From: Jeotgalibacillus malaysiensis
GTDB taxonomy: Bacteria > Bacillota > Bacilli > Bacillales > Jeotgalibacillaceae
DNA: 64,000 nucleotides
NCBI GenBank assembly: GCA_000818095.1
Contig: CP009416.1
Coordinates: 2,526,501 to 2,590,500 of the forward strand
Direction of reading: 5' to 3'
The notes under the pieces are model-generated. The model ran no database searches. It worked only from the letters and a program-made list of their open reading frames with translations, and was not told the DNA's origin. Within the stretch, counting starts at the first letter, position 1; each line of letters opens with the position of its first letter. Positions 52,863 through 62,555 of this stretch are shown piece by piece. The position numbers and the translations under genes were made by a program.

Positions 52863-54131
52863 TTATGCGTTCGTTTCATTCTTTTTTGAATAAGATTTAA
52901 CCGTGACTGCTCCGGTTTTTGCATCTGCTGTGATATAAAGCTTTGATGCACCTTCACGGTCTTTTCTGAAATTCAGTCTGCGTTGCATCATTTCCTCGCG
53001 CTCTTCTAAATGGTCCATTTCATGGAAGTCCACTTTCAGTCTCCCGAAGTTGGTTCTGAGCGTACCATCAAGTGACACTGATTCAGGTACATTGATTTCA
53101 ATTGGACCTGCGAGTGATTTAGCTTCGATGCGTCTCGCTGATGAACTTGATGTGCTGCAGACAATCTTGCCGTTTACAGACTGTGCATCAATTTCATCGA
53201 GCGCACCCTCTACATTTACCTTCCCATTAACCGATTCTGCTTCAATCAGATCAGCGCGCGTATTTTCAACGTTAATGCCGCCATTAGCCGTTTCAAGCTC
53301 AGCTTTTTCAACAAGCATATTAGAAAGCTCAATTTTTCCGTTGGCTGTACGGACTTTGACTTTATTCACGTTACCGCCTTCAGACTGAAATTTCCCATTA
53401 AACAGACGGATATCCCATCTTTCATAACTTGCTTTAGGTACGTAAAGGACAGTATCCAGGCTCATCATCTTCAGGTCTGATACAAAGCGCAGTTTCTTAA
53501 AGTTTGTGTTAAAAATCACTGAATCCTTCAGCTGCTGCTTCGCTTTTAGTTCATCATCTGATCTGAACACTTTTACATTACATTCAGCTCTGACAAAATC
53601 TTCATCCCATGGTCGGATCGTCAGCTTACCGTTTGAAATGCTTGCTTCAATATCGATCAGTTCAGCTTTTTCAGACTCAAAAACGTGCTTGAATTCGAGT
53701 GATGGTCCCATGTTGAATTCAAGGTCCAGCCCTTTCACTTTTTCAAACGCAGTCTGGACAAAGTCTGTCAGCTTGTCTTTTTGCTGCTGGCGCTTATGCT
53801 TCTTAGTCTGCTCAGCTGAAAATTCCGATGCTTTTTTCTCAATTGTGCCGAAGAGATCATTGATCATTTCATCAAGATTAAACGGAAACTCTTTTTTCTG
53901 ACTGCCCTGACTGCCCGATCCACTGTGTGACTCGCTGTGTGAGCTGCTGTCTGACTGGTGCGATGAGCGGCTCTGTTGTTCATAAGTGCTTTCTTTATGA
54001 GCAGAAGAAGATGAGCTCTCTGTTGATTTGGAACCGTCTTTTTCAAGCGCTTCAAGCAACGTTAATGCTTCAGTAGCCGAAATAGTTCCCTTTTCTACCA
54101 TGCTTAAAATTCTCTTGCGTTCGTTTTCCAT
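52863..54131 (-). CDS. yvlB: YvlB/LiaX-like DUF4097 protein
   Basis: 422 residues from ATG 54131 (AGAGGAG upstream). The N-terminus (ENERKRILSMVEKGTISATEALTLLEALEKDG) is the SHOCT-like helical domain of YvlB/LiaX. A Ser/His-rich linker lies at residues 45-85. The rest is a beta-helix-like DUF4097 domain with repeated short strands (SVNGKVNVEG, SVNGKIV). In Bacillus it belongs to the envelope-stress-responsive yvlABCD operon; its exact role is unknown. Confidence 0.88.
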   Translation of the reverse strand: MENERKRILSMVEKGTISATEALTLLEALEKDGSKSTESSSSSAHKESTYEQQSRSSHQSDSSSHSESHSGSGSQGSQKKEFPFNLDEMINDLFGTIEKKASEFSAEQTKKHKRQQQKDKLTDFVQTAFEKVKGLDLEFNMGPSLEFKHVFESEKAELIDIEASISNGKLTIRPWDEDFVRAECNVKVFRSDDELKAKQQLKDSVIFNTNFKKLRFVSDLKMMSLDTVLYVPKASYERWDIRLFNGKFQSEGGNVNKVKVRTANGKIELSNMLVEKAELETANGGINVENTRADLIEAESVNGKVNVEGALDEIDAQSVNGKIVCSTSSSSARRIEAKSLAGPIEINVPESVSLDGTLRTNFGRLKVDFHEMDHLEEREEMMQRRLNFRKDREGASKLYITADAKTGAVTVKSYSKKNETNA

Positions 54132-54357
54132 GTATTTGACACTCTCCTCTAGTTTGAAATTGTCTCTACAAAAGTGAACGTGAACTAGTAACCATTGAGC
54201 GATCGGCAGACAGTCCGCCAATCCGCTCAATTCAAAAAGTATTTACTAATTGTACGGGTCAATCAAATAAAAGTTTCATTTGATTTAAGCATGACAGAAA
54301 ATCCGGAGCAGACCACCCGTCTCAGGACTGATATTGCGCTAAAGCCAGAGGACGATT

Positions 54358-57240
54358 TTAGACGTTTACCTTCTCTCCAGTACGCTCAGCCATTCTTTCT
54401 TCCATCCGGCTGCGATCACGCTCAAGAACCGGCTTCAGATAGCTGCCTGTATAAGATTCCTGCACCTCAGCAATATCTTCAGGTGTGCCGCATGCAAGAA
54501 TCGTTCCTCCGCGGTCACCGCCTTCAGGACCAAGGTCAATGATGTAATCAGATGCTTTGATAATATCGAGGTTGTGCTCGATAATCAGCACTGTGTCACC
54601 GTTGTCTACTAAGCGCTGCAATACATTTAGCAGTCTTGAAATATCATCTACATGAAGACCTGTTGTCGGCTCGTCAAGAATATACATAGACTTTCCATTT
54701 GAACGTCTGTGAAGTTCTGAAGCAAGCTTCACACGCTGGGCTTCACCACCGGAAAGCGTTGTGGCAGGTTGTCCGAGTGTAATATAACCAAGTCCAACGT
54801 CAACAATTGTCTGCAGCTTACGGCTGATCTTAGGAATGTTTTCAAAGAATGAAAGACCATCTTCTACTGTCATTTCAAGTACGTCAGCAATATTTTTACC
54901 TTTATATTTCACTTCAAGCGTTTCGCGATTATAGCGCTTCCCGTGACAGACTTCACACGGTACGTAGACATCCGGCAGGAAGTGCATTTCGATTTTAATA
55001 ATTCCGTCCCCGCGGCAGGCTTCACAGCGTCCACCTTTTACGTTAAAGCTGAAGCGGCCTTTTTTATAGCCGCGCACTTTTGCTTCATTTGTGGTCGCGA
55101 ATACATCACGGATATTATCAAATACACCTGTGTAAGTTGCAGGGTTTGAACGCGGCGTTCTGCCGATTGGTGACTGGTCGATATCAATTACTTTTTCAAG
55201 ATGATCGATTCCTTTAATCTCTTTATGCTCTCCTGGCTTTACCTTCGAACGGTGAAGCTTTTGAGCAAGAGATTTGTGTAAAATGCTGTTGATCAATGTA
55301 CTTTTCCCTGAACCTGATACACCTGTTACTGATGTAAAGACACCGAGTGGGATCTTCACGTTGACATCCTTCAGGTTATTGGCTTTCGCACCTTTTATTT
55401 CAAGCTGTCTCTTTTTATCAGGCTTTCTGCGTTCAGCAGGAAGAGGGATAAATTTCTTTCCTGAGAGATACTGTCCTGTCAGTGATTTCGTACTTTTCAT
55501 CACCTGCTTCGGCGTGCCGGCAGCAACAATTTCACCGCCGTGTACACCCGCTCCAGGCCCAACATCGATCAGATAATCAGCAGCAAGCATCGTATCTTCA
55601 TCGTGTTCAACAACGATCAGCGTATTTCCGATATCACGCATATTTTTTAGTGTATCTATCAGACGGTCATTATCGCGCTGGTGTAAGCCGATTGAAGGTT
55701 CATCCAGAATATAGAGAACACCTGTCAACTGTGAACCGATCTGAGTTGCGAGTCTGATCCGCTGTGCTTCCCCGCCAGAGAGTGTGCCGGCTGCACGACT
55801 TAAAGTTAAATAATCTAGACCAACATTTACAAGGAACGTCAAACGCTCATTAATTTCTCTTAAAATCAGTCTTGCGATCTGCATTTCTTTTTCAGTCAGG
55901 TCAACATGATTAAAAAATTCCTTCGCTTCTTCAATTGAAAATGAAGTAACGTGTCCAATATGAAGATCCTGTACTTTTACAGCAAGGCTCTCACGCTTCA
56001 GACGGTGACCTTCACATGTCGGACAGTGGTGCTGCGCCATATATTTCTGCATCTGCTCACGGATATAATCCGAGCTCGTTTCACGAAAGCGTCTTTCAAC
56101 GTTTTTCAGCACACCTTCAAAATTGATCTTATTTTCACGGACCTGTCCAAAATCATTTTCATAGCGGAAATAGATTTTGTCACGGCCGGATCCTTTTAGA
56201 ATTTTATCCATCTTTTTCTTAGGAATATCCTTCACGGGAATATCCATATCAATATCATAATGGTCGCACACCGCTTTTAGCATAGACGGGTAGTACTGGG
56301 AGCTGGTCGGTTCCCATGGTGCGATCGCATGCTCGTTCAGCGTGCGGCTCCAGTCCGGAATCACCAGTTCAAGATCCACCTCAAGCTTCGTGCCAAGCCC
56401 ATCACATTCAGGGCATGCACCAAAAGGCGAGTTAAATGAAAACATGCGCGGCTCAAGCTCTTCAATTGAAAAGCCGCAAATTGGGCAGGCATGATGTTCG
56501 TTAAATTTGATTTCCTCTTCACCAATAACGTCGACAATGACATTGCCATCGCCCAGCTTCAGCGCAGCTTCCAGTGAATCTGCAAGACGTGCTTCAGCAC
56601 CTTCTTTTACAACAATCCGGTCAATAATGACTTCAATTGAATGCTTTTTGTTTTTATCAAGTTCAATTTCATCACCGATATCCATCATTTCACCGTTTAC
56701 ACGAACGCGGACATACCCCTGCTTCTTCACATCTTCAAGAATTTTCGCATGAGTACCTTTACGACCTGAGACAAGCGGTGATAACACTTGAAGCTTAGTG
56801 CGTTCAGGGTATTCATAAATGCGGTCGACCATCTGTTCAACTGTCTGAGATGTAATTTCAATTCCGTGATCAGGACAAACCGGCCTGCCGACACGCGCAA
56901 ATAACAGTCGGAGATAGTCATAAATTTCAGTAACCGTTCCGACTGTTGAACGCGGGTTTCTGCTGGTTGTTTTCTGATCAATCGAAATGGCTGGTGACAA
57001 CCCTTCAATTGTATCAACATCAGGCTTATCCATTTGACCGAGGAATTGTCTTGCATAAGCAGAGAGCGATTCAACGTATCGTCTCTGCCCTTCCGCATAA
57101 ATCGTGTCAAACGCGAGCGATGATTTACCTGATCCTGAAAGGCCTGTCATCACAACGAGTTTGTCACGCGGAATTTTTATATCAACATTCTTTAAGTTAT
57201 GAGCGCGGGCGCCCTGTATAATTATCTGATCTTTACCCAT
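54358..57240 (-). CDS. uvrA: Excinuclease ABC subunit A
   Basis: 960 residues, full length. Two ABC ATPase modules: first P-loop GLSGSGKS (33-40), second GVSGSGKS (about 640-647), and two LSGGEAQR signatures. The zinc sites CPICG and CEACRGDG / CEVCHGKR are present. It scans DNA with UvrB for bulky lesions. The gene follows uvrB after 7 bases. Confidence 0.98.
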   Translation of the reverse strand: MGKDQIIIQGARAHNLKNVDIKIPRDKLVVMTGLSGSGKSSLAFDTIYAEGQRRYVESLSAYARQFLGQMDKPDVDTIEGLSPAISIDQKTTSRNPRSTVGTVTEIYDYLRLLFARVGRPVCPDHGIEITSQTVEQMVDRIYEYPERTKLQVLSPLVSGRKGTHAKILEDVKKQGYVRVRVNGEMMDIGDEIELDKNKKHSIEVIIDRIVVKEGAEARLADSLEAALKLGDGNVIVDVIGEEEIKFNEHHACPICGFSIEELEPRMFSFNSPFGACPECDGLGTKLEVDLELVIPDWSRTLNEHAIAPWEPTSSQYYPSMLKAVCDHYDIDMDIPVKDIPKKKMDKILKGSGRDKIYFRYENDFGQVRENKINFEGVLKNVERRFRETSSDYIREQMQKYMAQHHCPTCEGHRLKRESLAVKVQDLHIGHVTSFSIEEAKEFFNHVDLTEKEMQIARLILREINERLTFLVNVGLDYLTLSRAAGTLSGGEAQRIRLATQIGSQLTGVLYILDEPSIGLHQRDNDRLIDTLKNMRDIGNTLIVVEHDEDTMLAADYLIDVGPGAGVHGGEIVAAGTPKQVMKSTKSLTGQYLSGKKFIPLPAERRKPDKKRQLEIKGAKANNLKDVNVKIPLGVFTSVTGVSGSGKSTLINSILHKSLAQKLHRSKVKPGEHKEIKGIDHLEKVIDIDQSPIGRTPRSNPATYTGVFDNIRDVFATTNEAKVRGYKKGRFSFNVKGGRCEACRGDGIIKIEMHFLPDVYVPCEVCHGKRYNRETLEVKYKGKNIADVLEMTVEDGLSFFENIPKISRKLQTIVDVGLGYITLGQPATTLSGGEAQRVKLASELHRRSNGKSMYILDEPTTGLHVDDISRLLNVLQRLVDNGDTVLIIEHNLDIIKASDYIIDLGPEGGDRGGTILACGTPEDIAEVQESYTGSYLKPVLERDRSRMEERMAERTGEKVNV

Positions 57241-57247
57241 AGTCAGG

Positions 57248-59230
57248 TCATCCTTCCGCTTTCAGTTCTAAAACGAGGTCACGAAGCTCCGCCGCTTTTT
57301 CAAAGTCAAGCGCACGTGCTGCTTCCTTCATTTCAATTTCCATAGACTCAATGACTTTCGCACGTTCTTTCTTAGACAGATTCTTCATCTGCTCAGCAGG
57401 TGATACGTATTCTTCCGCTTCTTCAACCGCATGTGTCGCACGGATTACATCACGGATTTCTTTATTGATTGTAACCGGCGTAATACCGTGTTCTTCATTA
57501 TAAGCAATCTGCTTTTCACGTCTTCTCGCTGTCTCATCCATCGCACGCTGCATGGAATCAGTTACTTTATCTGCATATAAAATAACGTGTCCATTTGAGT
57601 TACGTGCAGCACGACCAATCGTCTGAATGAGTGAACGGTCAGAACGCAGGAAGCCCTCTTTATCTGCATCCAGAATCGTAATAAGCGATACTTCCGGAAT
57701 ATCAAGCCCTTCCCGTAAAAGGTTGATCCCGATCAAGACGTCATATTTACCAATCCGGAGGTCTCTAATAATCTCAATCCGCTCAAGCGTCTTTACTTCT
57801 GAATGAAGGTATTGAACCTTAATGCCGATTTCTTTCAGATAATCTGTCAGATCCTCTGACATTTTCTTCGTTAAAGTTGTGATCAGCGTCCGCTCATTTT
57901 TCGCAATTCGATCCTGAATTTCACCAAGCAGGTCATCAATCTGACCTTCACTCGGACGGATTTCAACGGTTGGATCAAGCAGCCCTGTCGGACGAATGAT
58001 CTGTTCAACCATTTCATCTGTATGATCTATTTCATATGGACCCGGCGTCGCTGATACATAAATGGCATTATGCACGTGCTTTTCGAATTCCTCAAATTTT
58101 AATGGGCGGTTATCCATCGCTGACGGCAGACGGAATCCGTGATCCACAAGCACTTTTTTACGTGCCTGGTCTCCGTTATACATTCCGCGAATCTGGGGAA
58201 GCGTCACGTGAGATTCATCAATGACTAGTAGAAAATCATCCGGGAAATAATCAAGGAGCGTATAAGGTGTCGCACCTGCTTCACGCAGCGTCAGATGTCT
58301 TGAATAGTTCTCAATCCCGGAGCAAAAGCCCATTTCTCTCATCATTTCAAGATCATAGCGCGTTCGCTGTTCGAGGCGCTGCGCTTCAAGCAGCTTATCT
58401 TCCTCTTTTAAAATTTTCAGCTGTTCTTCAAGCTCCTTTTCAATGTTTTCAATCGCTACGCGCATCTTTTCTTCACGGGTTACGAAGTGGGATGCCGGAA
58501 ATACTGCCACATGATCGCGATCACCAAGGATTTCGCCTGTCAGCGCATCTACCATTCTGATCCGGTCAATCTCATCACCAAAAAACTCAACGCGAATACA
58601 GTGCTCATCGTTTTTAGCAGGGAAAATTTCAACCACATCACCTCTAACACGGAATGTTCCGCGCGTAAAAGCTATATCGTTGCGTTCATACTGGATATCA
58701 ACGAGCCTTCTGAGCAGCTGATTTCGCTCAATTTCCATCCCGACACGGAGTGAAACAACAAGCTCTTTATATTCTTCAGGAGAACCCAGCCCGTAAATAC
58801 ATGAAACAGACGAGATAATAATGACATCATCACGCTCAAACAGGGAAGATGTCGCTGAGTGACGCAGCTTATCAATTTCATCATTGATACTTGCGTCTTT
58901 TTCTATAAATGTATCTGTCTGAGGCACATAGGCTTCAGGCTGATAATAATCATAATAGCTGACAAAATATTCTACAGCATTGTCCGGAAAAAACTCTTTA
59001 AACTCACTGTAAAGCTGTCCGGCAAGCGTTTTGTTATGGGCAATGACCAGCGTTGGGCGCTTTACTTCCTGTACAACGTTCGAAACCGTAAAGGTCTTCC
59101 CCGTACCAGTCGCACCAAGCAAAGTCTGATGCCGCTTCTGCTTCTCCACACCTTCTACAAGCTTCTTAATTGCAGCAGGCTGATCCCCCGCCGGCTGATA
59201 TTTTGACTTCAAATCAAATTCCTGCACCAT
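57248..59230 (-). CDS. uvrB: Excinuclease ABC subunit B
   Basis: 660 residues. Walker A GATGTGKT (39-46), the beta-hairpin region [24 protein letters not shown] helicase motif II, and a C-terminal UVR motif that binds UvrC. It verifies damage after UvrA. A LexA-like box lies 142 bp upstream of the start. Confidence 0.98.
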   Translation of the reverse strand: MVQEFDLKSKYQPAGDQPAAIKKLVEGVEKQKRHQTLLGATGTGKTFTVSNVVQEVKRPTLVIAHNKTLAGQLYSEFKEFFPDNAVEYFVSYYDYYQPEAYVPQTDTFIEKDASINDEIDKLRHSATSSLFERDDVIIISSVSCIYGLGSPEEYKELVVSLRVGMEIERNQLLRRLVDIQYERNDIAFTRGTFRVRGDVVEIFPAKNDEHCIRVEFFGDEIDRIRMVDALTGEILGDRDHVAVFPASHFVTREEKMRVAIENIEKELEEQLKILKEEDKLLEAQRLEQRTRYDLEMMREMGFCSGIENYSRHLTLREAGATPYTLLDYFPDDFLLVIDESHVTLPQIRGMYNGDQARKKVLVDHGFRLPSAMDNRPLKFEEFEKHVHNAIYVSATPGPYEIDHTDEMVEQIIRPTGLLDPTVEIRPSEGQIDDLLGEIQDRIAKNERTLITTLTKKMSEDLTDYLKEIGIKVQYLHSEVKTLERIEIIRDLRIGKYDVLIGINLLREGLDIPEVSLITILDADKEGFLRSDRSLIQTIGRAARNSNGHVILYADKVTDSMQRAMDETARRREKQIAYNEEHGITPVTINKEIRDVIRATHAVEEAEEYVSPAEQMKNLSKKERAKVIESMEIEMKEAARALDFEKAAELRDLVLELKAEG

Positions 59231-59371
59231 CTATTCAACGCCTCCTAAAAATCTTTCCGATAAAACCTTCTTCTATATTCATACCCTTTATATTGAAATG
59301 AAACAGGGTTTCAGGCAAATTAATTGTCTCAACTAGTTTACCACCATGAGATCAAAAAGAACAGTAAAAAG

Positions 59372-59385
59372 CGAACATACATTCT
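59372..59385. promoter_or_regulatory. LexA (SOS) box upstream of uvrBA
   Basis: CGAACATACATTCT matches the Bacillus SOS box (CGAACRNRYGTTCG type) with mismatches confined to its right half. SOS control of uvrBA is established in B. subtilis. I could not place the promoter with confidence. Confidence 0.55.
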
Positions 59386-59411
59386 TAGAGTGTGTTTTGG
59401 TAAGGGAGTGT

Positions 59412-59535
59412 GGGTGATTGATACATATTGTTGAGGAATTGATTCATATTCAGGCATGGACAGGTGCAAACCACCGGGTGTATCGCTACAAACTCAGCTG
59501 GGATTGATACATATCCAGCATAAAAAGCGACAATT
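59412..59535 (+). repeat. Family A intergenic repeat array (locus 5, first array)
   Basis: Units: GTGATTGATACATATTGTTG, GAATTGATTCATATTCAGGC, GACAGGTGCAAACCACCGGG, TGTATCGCTACAAACTCAGC, GGGATTGATACATATCC, then the tail CAGCATAAAAAGCGACAATT. The array lies in the uvrB-csbA gap. Confidence 0.75.
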
Positions 59536-59551
59536 GTGAAGATCCGCCGCC

Positions 59552-59608
59552 CCACTTTGATGAACTTAAGTAACTGGCTTTTAGTTTCTTAAGGGCATGA
59601 AGAGGGTG
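59552..59608 (+). repeat. Conserved linking block (locus 5)
   Basis: CACTTTGATGAACTTAAGTA, ACTGGCTTTTAGTTTCTTAA, GGGCATGAAGAGGGTG: about 90 percent like the block at 37,752 over its last 36 bases, again between two arrays. Confidence 0.75.
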
Positions 59609-59637
59609 AGGTGCAGGTCGAGTATGGCAGTTTGAGA

Positions 59638-59745
59638 GTGGGATTAATACATATCCGGGCATGGACAGGTGCAAATCACCGGGTGTATCGCTACAAACTC
59701 AGTTGGGATTGATACATATCCAGCATAAAAAGCGACAATTGCACC
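59638..59745 (+). repeat. Family A intergenic repeat array (locus 5, second array)
   Basis: An almost exact copy of the last 86 bases of the first array (59,450-59,535), with only two or three differences over the shared part from GGCATGGACAGGTGCAAA to AAAAGCGACAATTG. A recent local duplication within the element. Confidence 0.78.
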
Positions 59746-59751
59746 ACCCCC

Positions 59752-59793
59752 AATAAAAAAACAGCGCAGAATCTATGCGATTCCGCGCTGTTT
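59752..59793. terminator. csbA terminator
   Basis: ACAGCGCAGAATC pairs with GATTCCGCGCTGT around TATGC. T-tracts on both strands. It overlaps the last codons of csbA. Confidence 0.82.
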
Positions 59794-60018
59794 TTCTGTA
59801 TAGTTCTTCATATATCGGTTGACGTACCAGAGACCGAGTGTCAGTGAAGCTGCGTCTACGATGATTACGTACCAGCTGCCGGTATAACCTTTATAGGATG
59901 AGCCGGCAATCAGTGCAATCGTCAGCAGCATTGCAATCGTGCGGCTGTAAGTGATTCGGGTAAATAAGACAACGAGTAATGCTGGAAGAAACATGGCCAT
60001 CAGAATTTTTGTGCCCAT
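59773..60018 (-). CDS. csbA: CsbA family membrane protein
   Basis: 81 residues, three hydrophobic helices and a basic end. Size, composition (MFLPALLVVLFTRITYSRT; GYTGSWYVIIVDAASL) and position just upstream of uvrB agree with CsbA, a sigma-B-controlled membrane protein of unknown function in Bacillus. Confidence 0.85.
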   Translation of the reverse strand: MGTKILMAMFLPALLVVLFTRITYSRTIAMLLTIALIAGSSYKGYTGSWYVIIVDAASLTLGLWYVNRYMKNYTEKQRGIA

Positions 60019-60049
60019 TTCATCACCTCACGTTACAATCATACTGAAC

Positions 60050-60685
60050 TCATTTTGATGCTGCAATAAGATTTTCCGTTATTTTGCTTAATTCTGAGTG
60101 TGGGATAAACTTTTCAGCGAGCATATCAGGGAGGACGCTTTCTAAGAAAAATTCCACGCTGGTCATATCTCTGAACTTCAGGATCGTCGAGAGCGCTTCC
60201 TGATAGATCTCAAGGAAAATCGGCTCCGGATTTCCTTTTTGAATCTCACCAAATGACTCATAGAGTAGGTCAATTTTATCCGCCACTGATAAAATATTAC
60301 CTTCAAGCGAGCGGTCCTTCCCTTCTTTGAAGCGGGCGAGATAAATCGACTGGTACTCCTCAGGAAATTCGGCCTGGACAAAGCGGTGGGCCATTTCCTC
60401 TTCCACCTCACTGAACAGGCGATTCAATTCAGAGGACGCATATTTAACCGGTGTTTTAATATCCCCTGTAAAAATTTCAGGGTAATCATGATTTAAGGCT
60501 TTCTCATATAGGTTTTTCCAGTTAACCATTTTACCGTGGTGCTCTTCAACTGTACCGAGAAATTGAGCAATTTTTGTTACTTTAAATGAATGGGCGGCAA
60601 CTGTATGTTCATTATATTTAAACTTGCCTGGACAGCGATAAAGCTTTTCCATATCCGATAAACTTTTGAAATAATGATGAATCCC
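60050..60685 (-). CDS. HD-domain phosphohydrolase, YfbR-like
   Basis: 211 residues from ATG 60685 (GGGGTGAG upstream). Metal ligands: His in HTVAAHSF, His-Asp in NHDYPEIFTGD and a later Asp in SVADKIDLLYES. The pattern fits the YfbR/YedD group of 5'-deoxynucleotidases. Its substrate here is not proven. The gene stands between minJ and csbA. Confidence 0.82.
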   Translation of the reverse strand, partial: GIHHYFKSLSDMEKLYRCPGKFKYNEHTVAAHSFKVTKIAQFLGTVEEHHGKMVNWKNLYEKALNHDYPEIFTGDIKTPVKYASSELNRLFSEVEEEMAHRFVQAEFPEEYQSIYLARFKEGKDRSLEGNILSVADKIDLLYESFGEIQKGNPEPIFLEIYQEALSTILKFRDMTSVEFFLESVLPDMLAEKFIPHSELSKITENLIAASK

Positions 60686-60989
60686 CATGAGCTCACCCCG
60701 TTTTTTTATAGCTAATCGTAGCATTCACCGTGTATAAAGTACAATACATAATATGTGAAATTTTTGCTAAAAGATTTAGGCGAGTGAGGAGGATGTTGTA
60801 TTCCATCATTAATTGATGGATATCAGTCACCTTTTTGTTTATTCGATCACGTCTGGCATTTATTCGGTCTGCGGCACGATTAGTTTAAATAATTCATATA
60901 CCTTGCCACTTTTATCTATCAGCTATCTAATTAATTCAATCACCTTTTACCGAATTAGGCCTCGACTGCCGTCCAACGCTCCCCGCTCC

Positions 60990-61018
60990 CAAAAAAACAG
61001 CCTGATCACTCAGGCTGT
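60990..61018 (-). terminator. minJ terminator
   Basis: Minus strand: ACAGCCTGA pairs with TCAGGCTGT around GTGA, then TTTTTTTGGG. It includes the minJ stop. The gap 60,725-60,989 holds only AT-rich sequence and a CCATCA/TGATGG palindrome at 60,801-60,817. Confidence 0.88.
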
Positions 61019-62173
61019 CTCACGATTACGATCTTCAATTAAAATCAAACCAAGCTGATAATGCTGACCTTCATACAATGCAGCCTGCGTATAGCGGATT
61101 TCGCCTGCGTGGTTAAATACTTCAAGCTTGCAGTGGGCGAGACTTTTTTGGACTGCTTCATAAAATTCGCGTTCATTGCGAACGACGATTCCGTTCACTT
61201 TATGGACCATCTCACCGCGCGCAAGACCCATTTTTGCTGCCGGCGTATCAGGAAGGACATCGATAATCATTACGCCTTTTTCACCGTTCAGGAAGTGATA
61301 GCCTGATTTTCTGCAGACGGCGCGCGTTTTCAGGAGGATGAATAATCTGCCTGCAAACGCAAGGCCAAATGCAGCGTAGATGAGATAAGGTGCTAAAAGC
61401 GAGCCTGCTGCAATGACGCCTGAAAGGACGCCAAGCCAGATCACCTGTGTGCCGGTTGATCTCAGGATATTTTTAGGCAGGTCATGAACAACCGTTAATT
61501 GATATCCGAGTATCGCTGGAAAGATCATGAGCGAGAACGTATCACCCGCACCGATCAAAGGCCACCAGCCCGCTTCACTGATCAGCCCGTTTGGTACAGG
61601 AATCAGAAGTGGCACAAGCCAGATTCTTTTTGTAAAAAATGCGCCTGCTTTCATACCGCGTGGAGTTCGGATTAATCTCGGTGAAGTCTGCTTAACTGCA
61701 TTTAGCTGAATCATCAGTCCTTCAGCAATGAGTAACAGTCCCATGATGATGCCTGCAGCTGTAAATACTTGCGGCAGTAAAGGCACCAGATCAGGAAGCG
61801 TCACGTTAAAATAATCAAGGCTAATAATCGCAGCGAGTACAACGGGAAATAGGAAGCCAGCTGATAACAGTCTGAATTGTCCCGTGACTGCTGCAAGAAT
61901 CATGACAAGGCTGACTGCATAAATCCAGAACGTGTCGAGCACAAGCCCTGCTCCGCTGATCACTGCCGATAAGATTAGACCGATCACTAATGATATTCCA
62001 AAAAAGCTGAGACATTCTATGTACCACGGTTTGACCGCTGTCCTGACATCCCTGCGCTCCCTTTTCAATCTGACAGTTCCTGCAACAATAGCTGCAATCA
62101 TGCCGATTAAAAGCACCGGATTTAATAAGCCCAACAGCGCGCCAGGCAATTCACTTATCCATTGATTGAACAT
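61010..62173 (-). CDS. minJ: MinJ topological determinant of cell division
   Basis: 387 residues from ATG 62173 (GGGGGGG upstream). Eight or so membrane segments are followed by a C-terminal PDZ domain (GVMIIDVLPDTPAAKMGLARGEMVHKVNG, about residues 300-375). MinJ bridges DivIVA and MinD and restricts division at the poles. Position next to csbA/uvrB matches B. subtilis. Confidence 0.93.
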   Translation of the reverse strand: MFNQWISELPGALLGLLNPVLLIGMIAAIVAGTVRLKRERRDVRTAVKPWYIECLSFFGISLVIGLILSAVISGAGLVLDTFWIYAVSLVMILAAVTGQFRLLSAGFLFPVVLAAIISLDYFNVTLPDLVPLLPQVFTAAGIIMGLLLIAEGLMIQLNAVKQTSPRLIRTPRGMKAGAFFTKRIWLVPLLIPVPNGLISEAGWWPLIGAGDTFSLMIFPAILGYQLTVVHDLPKNILRSTGTQVIWLGVLSGVIAAGSLLAPYLIYAAFGLAFAGRLFILLKTRAVCRKSGYHFLNGEKGVMIIDVLPDTPAAKMGLARGEMVHKVNGIVVRNEREFYEAVQKSLAHCKLEVFNHAGEIRYTQAALYEGQHYQLGLILIEDRNRETA

Positions 62174-62277
62174 ACGATCCCCCCCGGTCGATAACAAATT
62201 CTTGTATTTATTGTATCAGACCTGAGGGAATCGCTGTATAGGAATTTCGCCCGGGTCACGCCTTATTTTTAATGCAG

Positions 62278-62463
62278 TTAGTGCTTTGCGATGAATTCAA
62301 TCGCAGACTGAAGCTGGTGGTCATGATTCGGATTCTTTCTATACAGCTCAAGCGTGGACTCAAGCTTTTTCAGCTGGTGACCCTGGAGGTGGATTATGTT
62401 TGGGTTTACAATTTTTGTGCGGTACACCGGGGACGGAGTTGTGTGTTCCACTTTTAGAATCAT
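62278..62463 (-). CDS. Doubtful 61-residue ORF, possible gene remnant
   Basis: The last 43 residues (NPNIIHLQGHQLKKLESTLE onward) look protein-like and helical, while the first 18 lie inside a perfect palindrome and probably are not native. It may be the remnant of a gene broken by that palindrome. No family recognised and no convincing ribosome site. Confidence 0.3.
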   Translation of the reverse strand: MILKVEHTTPSPVYRTKIVNPNIIHLQGHQLKKLESTLELYRKNPNHDHQLQSAIEFIAKH

Positions 62464-62498
62464 TCTAAAAATGACTCACTTAACTCCGTCCCCGGTGT
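62424..62498. repeat. REP-like perfect palindrome
   Basis: ACACCGGGGACGGAGTT (62,424-62,440) is perfectly inverted at 62,482-62,498. The interior contains another palindrome, TTTTAGAAT-C-ATTCTAAAA. The CACCGGGGACGGAG sequence recurs in many Bacillales genomes as I remember, in elements linked to REP-associated transposases. It has no visible coding role. A partly similar GCCGGTGTACC follows. Confidence 0.7.
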
Positions 62499-62515
62499 GC
62501 CGGTGTACCACCACA

Positions 62516-62548
62516 ACAAAAAAACTCCCAAACCGAAGTCTGGGAGTC
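62516..62548 (-). terminator. Terminator after the M23 hydrolase gene
   Basis: Minus strand: ACTCCCA-GAC pairs with GTTTGGGAGT around TTCG, then TTTTTTTGTTG. Confidence 0.85.
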
Positions 62549-62555
62549 TGCTAGA

